Shown here in pieces: positions 36,430 to 44,243 of a DNA stretch of 64,000 bases (positions within the stretch are counted from its first letter, which is position 1; the number at the start of each line of letters is the position of its first letter). This stretch comes from Spartinivicinus poritis. GTDB taxonomy: Bacteria > Pseudomonadota > Gammaproteobacteria > Pseudomonadales > Zooshikellaceae. The stretch lies in NCBI RefSeq assembly GCF_028858535.1, contig NZ_JAPMOU010000002.1:1-64000 (forward strand), given 5' to 3'. A program made the position numbers and the translations under genes. The notes under the pieces were generated by a model. The model was given only the letters and a program-made list of their open reading frames with translations. It had not been told where the DNA came from and made no database searches.

Positions 36430-38064
36430 CTACTGATCAATTATATATAGATTTTTAGTATACATATTATTCAATGGGTTTTTGTTTAAATAGCCTTTTA
36501 CATTGGGTTTTAACAAATTACGACTCACATAATAATAAAACGGGATAATTGGAAAATCTGTGATCAGTAGCTTTTCGGCCTGTTGATAATAAGGGGAGGG
36601 GTCTTTGGCTGTAGCGGCTTTTGTTAGCAACTCGTCGTATTGAGGGCTGTTGTACTTACCGTCATTGGCCCCACTGGTGGAAGCCATCACACTGAGCATA
36701 GTGGAGGGCTCGTTGTAATCACCGTTCCAGCCATAACGGGCAAGCTCAAATTGGCCTTGCCGTTTAGTGCTTAAAAATGTTTTCCATTCTTGATTAATTA
36801 AGTTAACTTTTACATATTTAAGGTTTTGTTTCCACATGGCAGATGCGGCAAGTGCAATGCGCTTATGTGATTCGTTAGTGTTATAGAGTAATTCAAAGGT
36901 AAGGGGTTTACTTTTATGGTAGCCCGCTTCTGCTAATAATTGGCGGGCTTCAGTATTACGCTGTTGTTGAGACATGTTAGCATAAGGGTTATTGATGGCT
37001 ACATAGCCATCAATATAAGGTGGCGTTAAACTATAAGCTGGTATTTCACCCATGCCCAACACTTTGTTAGCGAGGATATCCCGGTCCATAGCTAAGTATA
37101 AGGCTTTTCTTATTCTGACATCGTTAAAAGGTTTTGTTTGAGTATTAAAAGAATAAAAATAAGTAGAAGCAATGCCATGGGATTTTACTTCAGCTGCGAT
37201 GGTTTTTTTAAGGTTGTTAAAGTGGTCTTCTGGAATTTCGCGGGTCCAATGTAATTCACCCGCTTTATAGCGGTTTAATTCGGTATTTGCCGATTCAATG
37301 GGCAGAAAGGTCACCTGTTCGATGATAGTATTACTATTATCCCAATAATAAGGGTTGCGTTTGGCTTCCATCCGTTCATTGACTACCCATTTAGTTAGCT
37401 TATAAGGGCCATTGGTAACAATATGCTCCGGTTGAGTCCATTTCTCACCATGTTTTTTGACCGTGGCTGGGTGTACAGGAAATGTCGTGTAGTGCGCTAA
37501 TGTCTTGATAAAATAGGAAAGTGGGTGCTTTAAAGTGATTTCAAGGGTTTTCTGATCAATTGCGCGAATGCCTAACGCTGTTGGCTTTAATTTGCCTTTG
37601 ATAATAGCATCGGCGTGTTTAATGCCGATTAAATCCATATACCAGCCGTAACTAGAGCCTAACTGGGGATCAACAGCGCGTCTAAATGTAAATACAAAAT
37701 CATTTGCGGTTACTGGCTCGCCATTTGACCAGCGGGCGTTATCTCGTAGTGTAAAGGTATAAATGGTTTTATCTTTGCTGACTGTCCATGATGCAGCCTG
37801 ACCGGGTACTATTTTACCAGTATCATCTTCGGTGACTAACCCCTCAAACAAGTCGCGCACCACAAAACCGCCAGGACTACCCTCAACCAGTTGTGGATCA
37901 AGTGAGCTGGGTTCAGCACCGATACCGCGAATAAACACCTGCTGTTTTGCTAACGGAGTGCCTGGTGGTACATTGGCTGCGTAAAGTAAAGTCACCTGAG
38001 ATACACATAAACAGGTGAGTAACAACCAGTGGAAAATTAAAAAAGGTCTCTTGAAGATATTCAT
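36430..38064 (-). CDS. Oligopeptide ABC transporter substrate-binding protein (OppA-like, family 5)
   Basis: I start at ATG 38064 (544 residues), which has a strong AAAGGAG site and begins a clean signal peptide (MNIFKRPFLIFHWLLL, cleavage near YAA). An upstream in-frame start at 38166 would add 34 residues without a binding site. The mature protein has the family-5 features: AEPSSLDPQLVEG, a YTFTLRDNARWSNGEP segment and TNGPYKLTKW. It binds peptides in the periplasm for an Opp-type permease. Permease and ATPase genes are not adjacent, so this is another unlinked binding protein, possibly sharing a permease or used in murein peptide recycling like MppA. Confidence 0.88.
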   Translation of the reverse strand: MNIFKRPFLIFHWLLLTCLCVSQVTLLYAANVPPGTPLAKQQVFIRGIGAEPSSLDPQLVEGSPGGFVVRDLFEGLVTEDDTGKIVPGQAASWTVSKDKTIYTFTLRDNARWSNGEPVTANDFVFTFRRAVDPQLGSSYGWYMDLIGIKHADAIIKGKLKPTALGIRAIDQKTLEITLKHPLSYFIKTLAHYTTFPVHPATVKKHGEKWTQPEHIVTNGPYKLTKWVVNERMEAKRNPYYWDNSNTIIEQVTFLPIESANTELNRYKAGELHWTREIPEDHFNNLKKTIAAEVKSHGIASTYFYSFNTQTKPFNDVRIRKALYLAMDRDILANKVLGMGEIPAYSLTPPYIDGYVAINNPYANMSQQQRNTEARQLLAEAGYHKSKPLTFELLYNTNESHKRIALAASAMWKQNLKYVKVNLINQEWKTFLSTKRQGQFELARYGWNGDYNEPSTMLSVMASTSGANDGKYNSPQYDELLTKAATAKDPSPYYQQAEKLLITDFPIIPFYYYVSRNLLKPNVKGYLNKNPLNNMYTKNLYIIDQ

Positions 38065-38208
38065 GCTCACTCCTTTGGCATTATTATTATGAAGTTTTTT
38101 TAGCTTTCTTAAAAGGTAATGCAAAGGCATTAGTTTGGCTATGGTAGAATGTAAAAATATAACCAATTTTTAGAGATGCCCAACAGAAGGCCTTAACAAA
38201 GTCAGATT

Positions 38209-38901
38209 ATGAACGAAGTAAAATCAGAAACTCAACACCCAACGGTAAAATCAAAGCAAGCAACACGGCTAATTACTTTCGCAGTCATTTTAGCCATTAT
38301 TGTTGGTTGGCATTCTAGCTGGTTATACCCATTAAAAATGCTGACTGTATTTTTCCATGAGCTATCTCATGCTCTGATGACAGTGGCTACGGGGGGGAAA
38401 GTAGTGAGCTTCGAGTTGGATCCCCGCCAGGGTGGAGCTGTTATGTCGGCGGGAGGGAATCGATTTTGGACGTTAACGGCAGGGTATCTAGGTTCTTTAC
38501 TATGGGGCGTAGTGCTGTTTTGGTTTGCTGATCGTACTCGCTTAGATCGATATGCCACGGGAGCGTTGGCGTTGTTAATGACGGTGGTTATTCTGCTGTT
38601 TTCACCCAACCAGTTTGCACTTATTTTTTGTTTGATCGTGGGGGCGATTTTGGCATTGCTGGCCATTAAAGGTAGCCACTGGTTAAATGATTTGGTGTTA
38701 AGATTAATCGGCGTCAGTTGTATGATGTATGTGCCATTAGACATCATTAGTGACACAATTGTGCGAAGTCACTTACGCTCAGACGCTGCTATGTTAGCTG
38801 AGGAGTTTGGGGGGGCCACCATCTTATGGGGGCTCATCTGGCTTGCCATTTCGGTGGTAGTGGGTGTTTGGATGCTGATTAAAGTATGGAAAAGTAAATA
38901 A
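38209..38901 (+). CDS. M50-like integral membrane metallopeptidase
   Basis: The 230-residue protein has about five to six membrane helices and the motif FFHELSHALM, giving H50, E51 and H54 as zinc ligands and catalytic residue in a membrane segment. This is the M50B-like pattern. M50 proteases cut membrane proteins in or near the bilayer, often in signalling. The small size and lack of a PDZ domain set it apart from RseP. Substrate unknown. It is divergent from the OppA-like gene. Confidence 0.75.
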   Translation: MNEVKSETQHPTVKSKQATRLITFAVILAIIVGWHSSWLYPLKMLTVFFHELSHALMTVATGGKVVSFELDPRQGGAVMSAGGNRFWTLTAGYLGSLLWGVVLFWFADRTRLDRYATGALALLMTVVILLFSPNQFALIFCLIVGAILALLAIKGSHWLNDLVLRLIGVSCMMYVPLDIISDTIVRSHLRSDAAMLAEEFGGATILWGLIWLAISVVVGVWMLIKVWKSK

Positions 38902-38902
38902 A

Positions 38903-38944
38903 ATACCCCACTGCTGAAGTATATAATATGTTCCAGTGAGGTAT
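38903..38944. terminator. Bidirectional terminator-like hairpin between convergent genes
   Basis: ATACCCCACTG (38903-38913) pairs with CAGTGAGGTAT (38934-38944) with one mismatch across a 20-base loop. It lies between the stop codons of two convergent genes. No long T-run is present. Confidence 0.4.
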
Positions 38945-38953
38945 GTTAAGTAT

Positions 38954-39685
38954 TTATTCGGCTACACAGAGAGAATGGCCTAACGCACGGCTATCGTTAG
39001 CACGTATCTGACAACCGTAACCAATTCCATCCATGGAGCCTCCACCAGCCAGTCGTGCTACGTCCCAAAAGTCAAGAGAGAGGCAGGCTTTGATCAAGTG
39101 TTTTTCTGCCTCTGCTGGTGTAGCTAAACGGGTGCCTGAAGGGCAACCTACATCACCAGATACTTTCATATGGCTATAGGTTGCGCAGAGTGTATGACCA
39201 AGTAACTGTTCTTCTCTAGGCTTTAAATTACAACCATAACCTGGTCCATCCATCGCACCACCATCTAATAATCGAGCAATATACCAGTCACCTAACACAT
39301 CGCAGGCGGCTTCTGAATGAGCATTAGCTACCAAGGAGCTGACCATGGTCTCACCTGCTTCGCAATAGTAATCCCGTGCACGAGCAGTAAATTGAGTGGG
39401 CTGTTTGCATAAGCTGTGGCCAAGTTTACGAGTATCATTCGCTCGCATTTTACAGCCATAACCAGGGCCATCCAGCGAGGCACCATTGGCAAGCCGGACA
39501 ATATCCCAACTACCTAGCATACTACAAATATCGGTATAGTTAGCTTTAACTTCATTGGGATTAACCAGGGAATAACCTGATGAACAAGGACTGTCCCCCT
39601 CAACTTTTTGAAAATCTGTAGCAGAAACACTTGAAATACTTAAAATGGAGGCGAAAGAAGCACTTACTAATAATTTAAACTTCAT
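38954..39685 (-). CDS. Secreted protein made of three 60-residue, four-cysteine repeats
   Basis: The 243-residue product has a signal peptide ending near VSA (20-22). The rest is three tandem repeats of exactly 60 residues, at 34-93, 108-167 and 181-240. Each has cysteines at repeat positions 1, 21, 45 and 60 and a shared core of the form W-x-x-ARL-x-x-G-x-MDG-x-GYGC, ending LGHSLC or LGHTLC. The twelve cysteines suggest two disulfides per repeat and a periplasmic or extracellular site. I do not recognise the family; a carbohydrate- or ligand-binding role is a guess. AAGGAG precedes the ATG. An inserted repeat element starts 33 bases upstream of the start codon. Confidence 0.75.
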   Translation of the reverse strand: MKFKLLVSASFASILSISSVSATDFQKVEGDSPCSSGYSLVNPNEVKANYTDICSMLGSWDIVRLANGASLDGPGYGCKMRANDTRKLGHSLCKQPTQFTARARDYYCEAGETMVSSLVANAHSEAACDVLGDWYIARLLDGGAMDGPGYGCNLKPREEQLLGHTLCATYSHMKVSGDVGCPSGTRLATPAEAEKHLIKACLSLDFWDVARLAGGGSMDGIGYGCQIRANDSRALGHSLCVAE

Positions 39686-39717
39686 TGAAATCTCCTTATT
39701 TCTGTTTTAGTTCTTAT

Positions 39718-39959
39718 GGCCACCTCTAATAATTGTTTATGGCCTCTGCGCAAGCTCTCGGGGCCTTGAACAAGACGACTTGTGACGTGTGGTTGCCTTG
39801 CCAAGCAAGCCAACACAGTGCAAGAGCCCGTCAGGCAGCGGCTTTCAGGGCCTTCTGGTAAACCCGCACTCGGTGTTGTTGCTTTTGGCAATCAAACCAA
39901 TGCCTTGATTGCGAATTTACCCGAAGGCCAGAGACAGCAAACAATTATTAGAGGTGCCC
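39718..39959. mobile_element. 242-bp MITE-like element, GGGCACC family, copy 1
   Basis: The ends are inverted repeats. The left arm is GGCCACCTCTAATAATTG plus TTT (39718-39738); the right arm (39939-39959) is its complement apart from one base. TTAT flanks the element directly on both sides (39714-39717 and 39960-39963), as a target duplication would. The interior is richer in G and C than its surroundings and has no convincing gene. It lies in the promoter region of the three-repeat protein gene. Related copies are at 42815-42907 and 44001-44057. Confidence 0.7.
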
Positions 39960-40164
39960 TTATTATCAACCCTTCACCCTCTAGCACTTTGTGTTTATGA
40001 AGAGTATCAACCAGTGTAGACACTATCTGTAGGGTAATGAAAATTGACTGGTAATATGGCGGTTATTAATTATTGGTTAGAAAGTAATTCATATAGGGTT
40101 ATGAACAGCTATAGTTTGACTGATTGCGTTTGCTGTTATTGTGTTAAGTGATGGAAGGATAGCA

Positions 40165-40533
40165 ATGAAGTGGTTGTTAATTTGGTTAATTCGTGGTTAT
40201 CAACGTTGGATTTCCCCTTATAAAGGATTCCGTTGTGCCTATGCAGTCTGTCATAAAAGTCGCAGCTGTTCAGCAGAGGCTATTTATTTATTAGAGCAAT
40301 ATGGCGTGGTAGAGGGGGGTAAGAGGTTATCACAACGCTTTCAAGATTGTCGCTGTGCGTATGAGCAGCTGAAAATAGCAAATTCTGAACCCAATAACCG
40401 GCGCAGGCGTAGAAGACGTAGAGATAAAGACGATAATAAATGGTGCGATAGCTGCGACTTATTAGATATTGTTGACTGTAAACCAGAATTACCCTGTAAC
40501 AGTTCGTCCTGTGATATAGGGCCTTGCCACTAA
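40165..40533 (+). CDS. YidD-like membrane protein insertion factor, divergent, with arginine-rich tail
   Basis: Start ATG 40165 has GGAAGG 7 bases upstream; a GTG at 40141 is less likely. The 122-residue protein begins with the YidD pattern LIRGYQRWISPYKGFRC and continues C-x2-C-like spacing with SAEAIYLLEQYG, matching the YidD core, although the usual FxPTCS motif is altered to AVCHKSRSCS. YidD proteins sit at the inner face of the membrane and aid YidC. Here the core is followed by a run of eight arginines in NNRRRRRRRRDKDD and a cysteine-rich end. It is not in the rpmH-rnpA-yidC locus, so it is probably a paralogue with a different role. Confidence 0.65.
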   Translation: MKWLLIWLIRGYQRWISPYKGFRCAYAVCHKSRSCSAEAIYLLEQYGVVEGGKRLSQRFQDCRCAYEQLKIANSEPNNRRRRRRRRDKDDNKWCDSCDLLDIVDCKPELPCNSSSCDIGPCH

Positions 40534-40776
40534 CCCAGTACCTTTTAGCTGCTTTATCGCTATGACTGGTATTACACTATAGATGGCTATTATAGTTCGG
40601 CATATGCTTATTTCAGTAAAGCGTTTCAAAAGGTACATTGCGGCCCCATATTTCAAAGTTTGATCTGATTTTATAATTCTCAGAGTTTGCTGACATTTTA
40701 TTTGTTGCTAGGGGTGATGACTGTGCGCCTAGTACGCGACTAATGTCCAAAACTCGTCATAGATGTGCGGGATGGT

Positions 40777-41805
40777 ATGATAATGAGTAGAAAAAATGGC
40801 AGCTCAGTGTTTGGGCAATGTTGGTTAGCTGGGCTGACATTACTAATGGCACTGTTGATGAGTAGTAGCAGTGTTGCTAATGAAAGTAAGCAAGCAGACC
40901 AGCAAACAAAAAAAATACTAATGCTATTATGGCGTGGTGAAACCCAGGCGGATCAAGCTTTTAAAGCTAAATTGGAAAATACTATAGGTAGTGTTCAATT
41001 TACCCAAATAGACGTTAATCAAGATCGTAAACAACTCACTAAAGCTTTGCGCGAGCAGGTATCTCAGTTTGATCAATATGATCTTATTTATGTATTTGGT
41101 ACCTCAGCCACACGCACGGTAAGGCATTACACTCATGAAAAGGTACCGTTGTTATTCAATATGGTGTCAGATCCCATTGGCTCGGATATAGTTGAAAGTT
41201 TTGCGGAACCACCCAAGGGGTTAACAGGGGTTAGCGATGGCGTAGCAGTCGCCTATCAAGTTCACTTGTTGCAACAATTATTGCCATTTAAATCGTTATT
41301 GGTACCCTATAACCCAAAAGAGCGTAATGCCGCTTTGTATATTAAACAGTTAAAGCCGGTTGCTCGACGTTTAAATATTAAGCTGAAAATTGTACGAGTT
41401 TCAGATAACGAGAGCCGGTGGCAAGGCTTTTTAACGAAATTAGCTAAGGGTGAATGGCAAACAGACGCAGTGTTAATTCCACAAAGCTCATTTCTTGTCA
41501 GTAAAACAGACACCATTAGAAGATTGGCTGGCAAATATAAAATGCCGGTATTTACCGCATCTGCCAGTGGTATTCAGTTAGGTGCTTTAGCTTCAGTTTC
41601 CCCTAACTTAACCCATTTAGGTGAGCTTGCTGCTGATAAAGCCATTGCGATTTTAAATGGCACAGCACCAGAAACACTACCGGTAGAGCGCATTGAGCGG
41701 CCAGGTATTATTGTGAATAAAAAAGAGTGGAAAAAATTGGGTAAACCAATGGCGACGGCATTGAGAAAAAAATGCCGTTTCGATAATGATGATATTTGCC
41801 AGTAG
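40777..41805 (+). CDS. ABC transporter substrate-binding protein, ABC_sub_bind (PF04392) type
   Basis: The frame opens at GTG 40765, but ATG 40777 or 40783 is more likely. The product (about 340 residues) has a signal peptide ending near SVA and an ABC_sub_bind fold: KKILMLLWRGET at the start, then YDLIYVFGTSATRTVRHY, PLLFNMVSDPIGSDIV and GLTGVSDGVAV. Such proteins bind tryptophan, other amino acids or purine-like ligands and work with a two-gene ABC module. No permease is next to it, so it is unlinked. A hairpin follows at 41839. Confidence 0.8.
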   Translation: MIMSRKNGSSVFGQCWLAGLTLLMALLMSSSSVANESKQADQQTKKILMLLWRGETQADQAFKAKLENTIGSVQFTQIDVNQDRKQLTKALREQVSQFDQYDLIYVFGTSATRTVRHYTHEKVPLLFNMVSDPIGSDIVESFAEPPKGLTGVSDGVAVAYQVHLLQQLLPFKSLLVPYNPKERNAALYIKQLKPVARRLNIKLKIVRVSDNESRWQGFLTKLAKGEWQTDAVLIPQSSFLVSKTDTIRRLAGKYKMPVFTASASGIQLGALASVSPNLTHLGELAADKAIAILNGTAPETLPVERIERPGIIVNKKEWKKLGKPMATALRKKCRFDNDDICQ

Positions 41806-41838
41806 TTTCGGGGCTTTTTTCGAAAATTGAACTCTTCT

Positions 41839-41860
41839 GCTAGAGAAAGGACTCTCTAGC
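41839..41860 (+). terminator. Hairpin after the ABC_sub_bind gene
   Basis: GCTAGAGA (41839-41846) and TCTCTAGC (41853-41860) are perfect complements around a 6-base loop. A T-rich tract (TCAATATTTT) follows. It lies 33 bases after the stop codon. Confidence 0.55.
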
Positions 41861-42060
41861 TCAATATTTTATCAAACTACAGGAAGCTTCCGTACAGATC
41901 AATGAGGCTGTCCACGATAGCATTTTTACTTTCCCTGCTGATTGTTAGTTAGTACCTAAGTCCGTTTAGTAAGTCAGAAAAATGCACAGGTAGTTTATGC
42001 AAGCTTGGTAAGCTACTATTAACAGGAAGCGTCATACTATATGGGTTTGGAGGGCTAATA

Positions 42061-42813
42061 ATGTTAAAAGCAGTTGGCCTTACCTTAGTGTTCTACTGCT
42101 TTACGCTACAAGTCTGTGCAAGTTGTCAGTTATCGGTTCGAGTGACGGACTTTCCACCTCAATACTATCAAGATGCATCTGGCCAATGGCAGGGCATGTC
42201 AGTTGAGTTAACTGAAGTCTTGTTAAATGAGATGGGTTGTACGCCCGTTTATGTTAAAGTCCCTTGGCAACGGTCTTTTATTTTATTGAAGAGCGGCCAA
42301 CTTGATTTAATGACCAATCTGTCAATCACCGATGATAGAAAAGCTTTTTTGAATTTTATCGGCCCTCAGCGAGATGAAACAATCGTGCTAGTGGTTCATA
42401 AAAACAGTCACTATCAGATAAAGTCCCATGCAGAACTGGCAAACCTACCAAATAAAATTGGGTTTGAGCTAGGATCTTATTATGGAGAGACATTTGATGT
42501 ACTATTCAAACAAGATCCAGCTTTTTCCAGCCATTTCGAAGCGGTTACTCATTCAGAACAAAATATTCATAAGCTTAATTTAAAGCGAATATCGGGTTTT
42601 TTTGGTGATTTGTACTCAGTGAGTCATCGCATTAAAACAGACTCACTCTATCATAGTGTTAAAATCCATCCGTTTGTGATTAACCAGAATTGGGTTTATT
42701 TTGGATTGAGTAAACAGTCAGTATCAATACCAGTTTTGAAACAATTGAAAAAAGCTTACCAAGAAGCAGCATCACAAAATAAATTTAACCAAGTATTATC
42801 TCGCTATAAATAA
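42061..42813 (+). CDS. Periplasmic solute-binding protein, family 3 (orphan)
   Basis: The 250-residue product has a signal peptide ending near CAS (19-21) and family-3 features: RVTDFPPQYYQDASGQWQG, VKVPWQRSFILLKSGQLDL and TNLSITDDRKAFLNF. It belongs to the same unlinked group as the genes at 321, 35718 and 44244. The final TAA is part of a TAAA direct repeat flanking the inserted element at 42815-42907. The stop codon could thus have been preserved or recreated by that insertion. Ligand unknown. Confidence 0.8.
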   Translation: MLKAVGLTLVFYCFTLQVCASCQLSVRVTDFPPQYYQDASGQWQGMSVELTEVLLNEMGCTPVYVKVPWQRSFILLKSGQLDLMTNLSITDDRKAFLNFIGPQRDETIVLVVHKNSHYQIKSHAELANLPNKIGFELGSYYGETFDVLFKQDPAFSSHFEAVTHSEQNIHKLNLKRISGFFGDLYSVSHRIKTDSLYHSVKIHPFVINQNWVYFGLSKQSVSIPVLKQLKKAYQEAASQNKFNQVLSRYK

Positions 42814-42814
42814 A

Positions 42815-42907
42815 GGGCAATTCTAATAGTTGTTTATACCCTCTGCGCAACCTGACAGATGCTTGCACAAGACGGCCAGAGACCGCAAACAATTATGAGA
42901 GGTGACC
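42815..42907. mobile_element. 93-bp MITE-like element, GGGCACC family, copy 2
   Basis: The arms are GGGCAATTCTAATAGTTG at the left and CAATTATGAGAGGTGACC at the right, imperfect inverted repeats matching those of copy 1. The interior shares CCTCTGCGCAA and CAAGACG with copy 1. TAAA occurs directly on both sides (42811-42814 and 42908-42911), consistent with a 4-base target duplication. The element starts 2 bases after a stop codon. Confidence 0.65.
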
Positions 42908-42921
42908 TAAAGGTGAAAGTA

Positions 42922-42969
42922 ATAAAAGGATATTGTGTTATTTAATCACATAACACAATATCCTTTTAT
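42922..42969. terminator. Strong bidirectional terminator
   Basis: The arms 42922-42941 and 42950-42969 are perfect 20-base complements (ATAAAAGGATATTGTGTTAT on the left) with an 8-base loop. A-rich and T-rich flanks give a terminator in both directions. It separates the convergent binding-protein and cytochrome genes. Confidence 0.9.
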
Positions 42970-42998
42970 TTTAGCTCTAGTAAACTGCAACGACTCTT

Positions 42999-43811
42999 TC
43001 AGTTTAATTTACTTTTATGCTGAAAATAATCAATCAGTGCATCCAGCTGCTGTTCTGAAAGATCTAAGTGGTCAGGCATGTTTGAAAAACGAAACTGTGA
43101 TGGCTGCTTAATATAGGCTTTGATCATTGTTTTTGGACGGTATTTCACTATGCTTTGTGGTGCGTTCAAGTCAGGGCCTATCTTTCCACCTTGTTGATTA
43201 ATTGAATGGCAGTGCAGGCATCTTCCTTTAAAAATCTGATACCCTTGATAAATAGTGGAGTTGTTGCTTATACCTGTAGGGTAAACAGCAGGGTATTGAT
43301 TTTTAAACTGAATAAGTTTGATTGAGGCGAGTTGCCAGGTCCAAGGGTATGCATATTCTGTCGTTTGTTGCTTACCTGTCCATACCAAGTAGAATGGCCC
43401 TGGTGATACTTTTGCATGGCCTACAGGTTCCCAACCATTGGCATCGACATCAAAAAAGGTCAAGTAACCACCTTGTTCACTTAGCATCGATACCTTACTA
43501 ATGGCACTGTAACCATCTGAGGCAGTAAAAGCGGCATCGGAGTAATCACGGCTATGCCAATTATCACCAAAGCCCAGTTGTAGTACATCATATATTTTAA
43601 ATGCTAAAAAGTGCTTTGTTTTTCCATAATGCGGGTCTTCAAATTTTATTTCATGGACTTTCAATTTGTCTTTAAGCTCATCCAGACTAATGGTTTTAAC
43701 CGGCTGGTTAGCAAGGGAAAATGTTAGTTCATCAATTTTAGCCAGGGTTTGTGCGGGAATCATTAATATAATGGCTAGTGTCTTTAATAATAACGAAGTT
43801 GATTTTTGCAT
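42999..43811 (-). CDS. Secreted c-type cytochrome fused to a molybdopterin-oxidoreductase-like domain
   Basis: ATG 43811 is preferred (270 residues) because GGGTGA precedes it; an in-frame ATG at 43823 has no such site. A signal peptide is followed by a domain of about 150 residues with the segment FTASDGYSAISKVSML, like the DGY region of sulfite-oxidase-type cofactor domains, but without evident cofactor ligands. The C-terminal 75 residues are a class I cytochrome c with heme motif CLHCH and axial methionine in SNMPDH. It probably carries electrons in the periplasm. It stands alone, so the redox partner is unknown. Confidence 0.75.
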   Translation of the reverse strand: MQKSTSLLLKTLAIILMIPAQTLAKIDELTFSLANQPVKTISLDELKDKLKVHEIKFEDPHYGKTKHFLAFKIYDVLQLGFGDNWHSRDYSDAAFTASDGYSAISKVSMLSEQGGYLTFFDVDANGWEPVGHAKVSPGPFYLVWTGKQQTTEYAYPWTWQLASIKLIQFKNQYPAVYPTGISNNSTIYQGYQIFKGRCLHCHSINQQGGKIGPDLNAPQSIVKYRPKTMIKAYIKQPSQFRFSNMPDHLDLSEQQLDALIDYFQHKSKLN

Positions 43812-44000
43812 ATTATCACCCATAGCTGGCAGAATTTATGAATAACGAAAAAAGAGTAACACTCCCCTATCTGGATAAAAAAATATCCAAATACCTGGGG
43901 TATCATTTATGAAAAATATCACTGTTGGCTTATGCTCAACACGATTACCTTTGTTTGAGCATGAACCACTCATTATTTGCAAAAATAACTACTAAAAGCG

Positions 44001-44057
44001 GGGCATCGCTAATCATTGTTTATGGCCAGAGGCAGCAATCAATGATTAGCAGTGCCC
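44001..44057. repeat. 57-bp short hairpin copy of the GGGCACC repeat family
   Basis: GGGCATCGCTAATCATTG (44001-44018) and CAATGATTAGCAGTGCCC (44040-44057) are near-perfect inverted repeats. The loop contains TATGGCCAGAGGCAGC, similar to interior bases of the larger copies. It lies in the 43812-44243 gap, which otherwise holds a small ATACC-TGG-GGTAT palindrome and presumably the promoters of the two divergent neighbours. Confidence 0.55.
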
Positions 44058-44243
44058 TAAAATAACTGCCTTCGCTATATTGGGTTACGCAACTTATATA
44101 CCAGCTGCTTAAGGCGTTGTTCTAACTGTGTTGCACAGTAGTAAAGTTATTATCTGTATAAAAATCTGACTCACTTTGTAATTACCTATTGCTGGTTAAT
44201 CGTTCTATGCTAAAGCTGATAACATCATGAAGGTAAATAGGTC

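Noticed and set aside
39782-40000. 72-residue reading frame inside the miniature element
   Set aside because: It crosses the right inverted repeat, has no ribosome binding site and no recognisable sequence; it is an accidental frame in GC-richer DNA.
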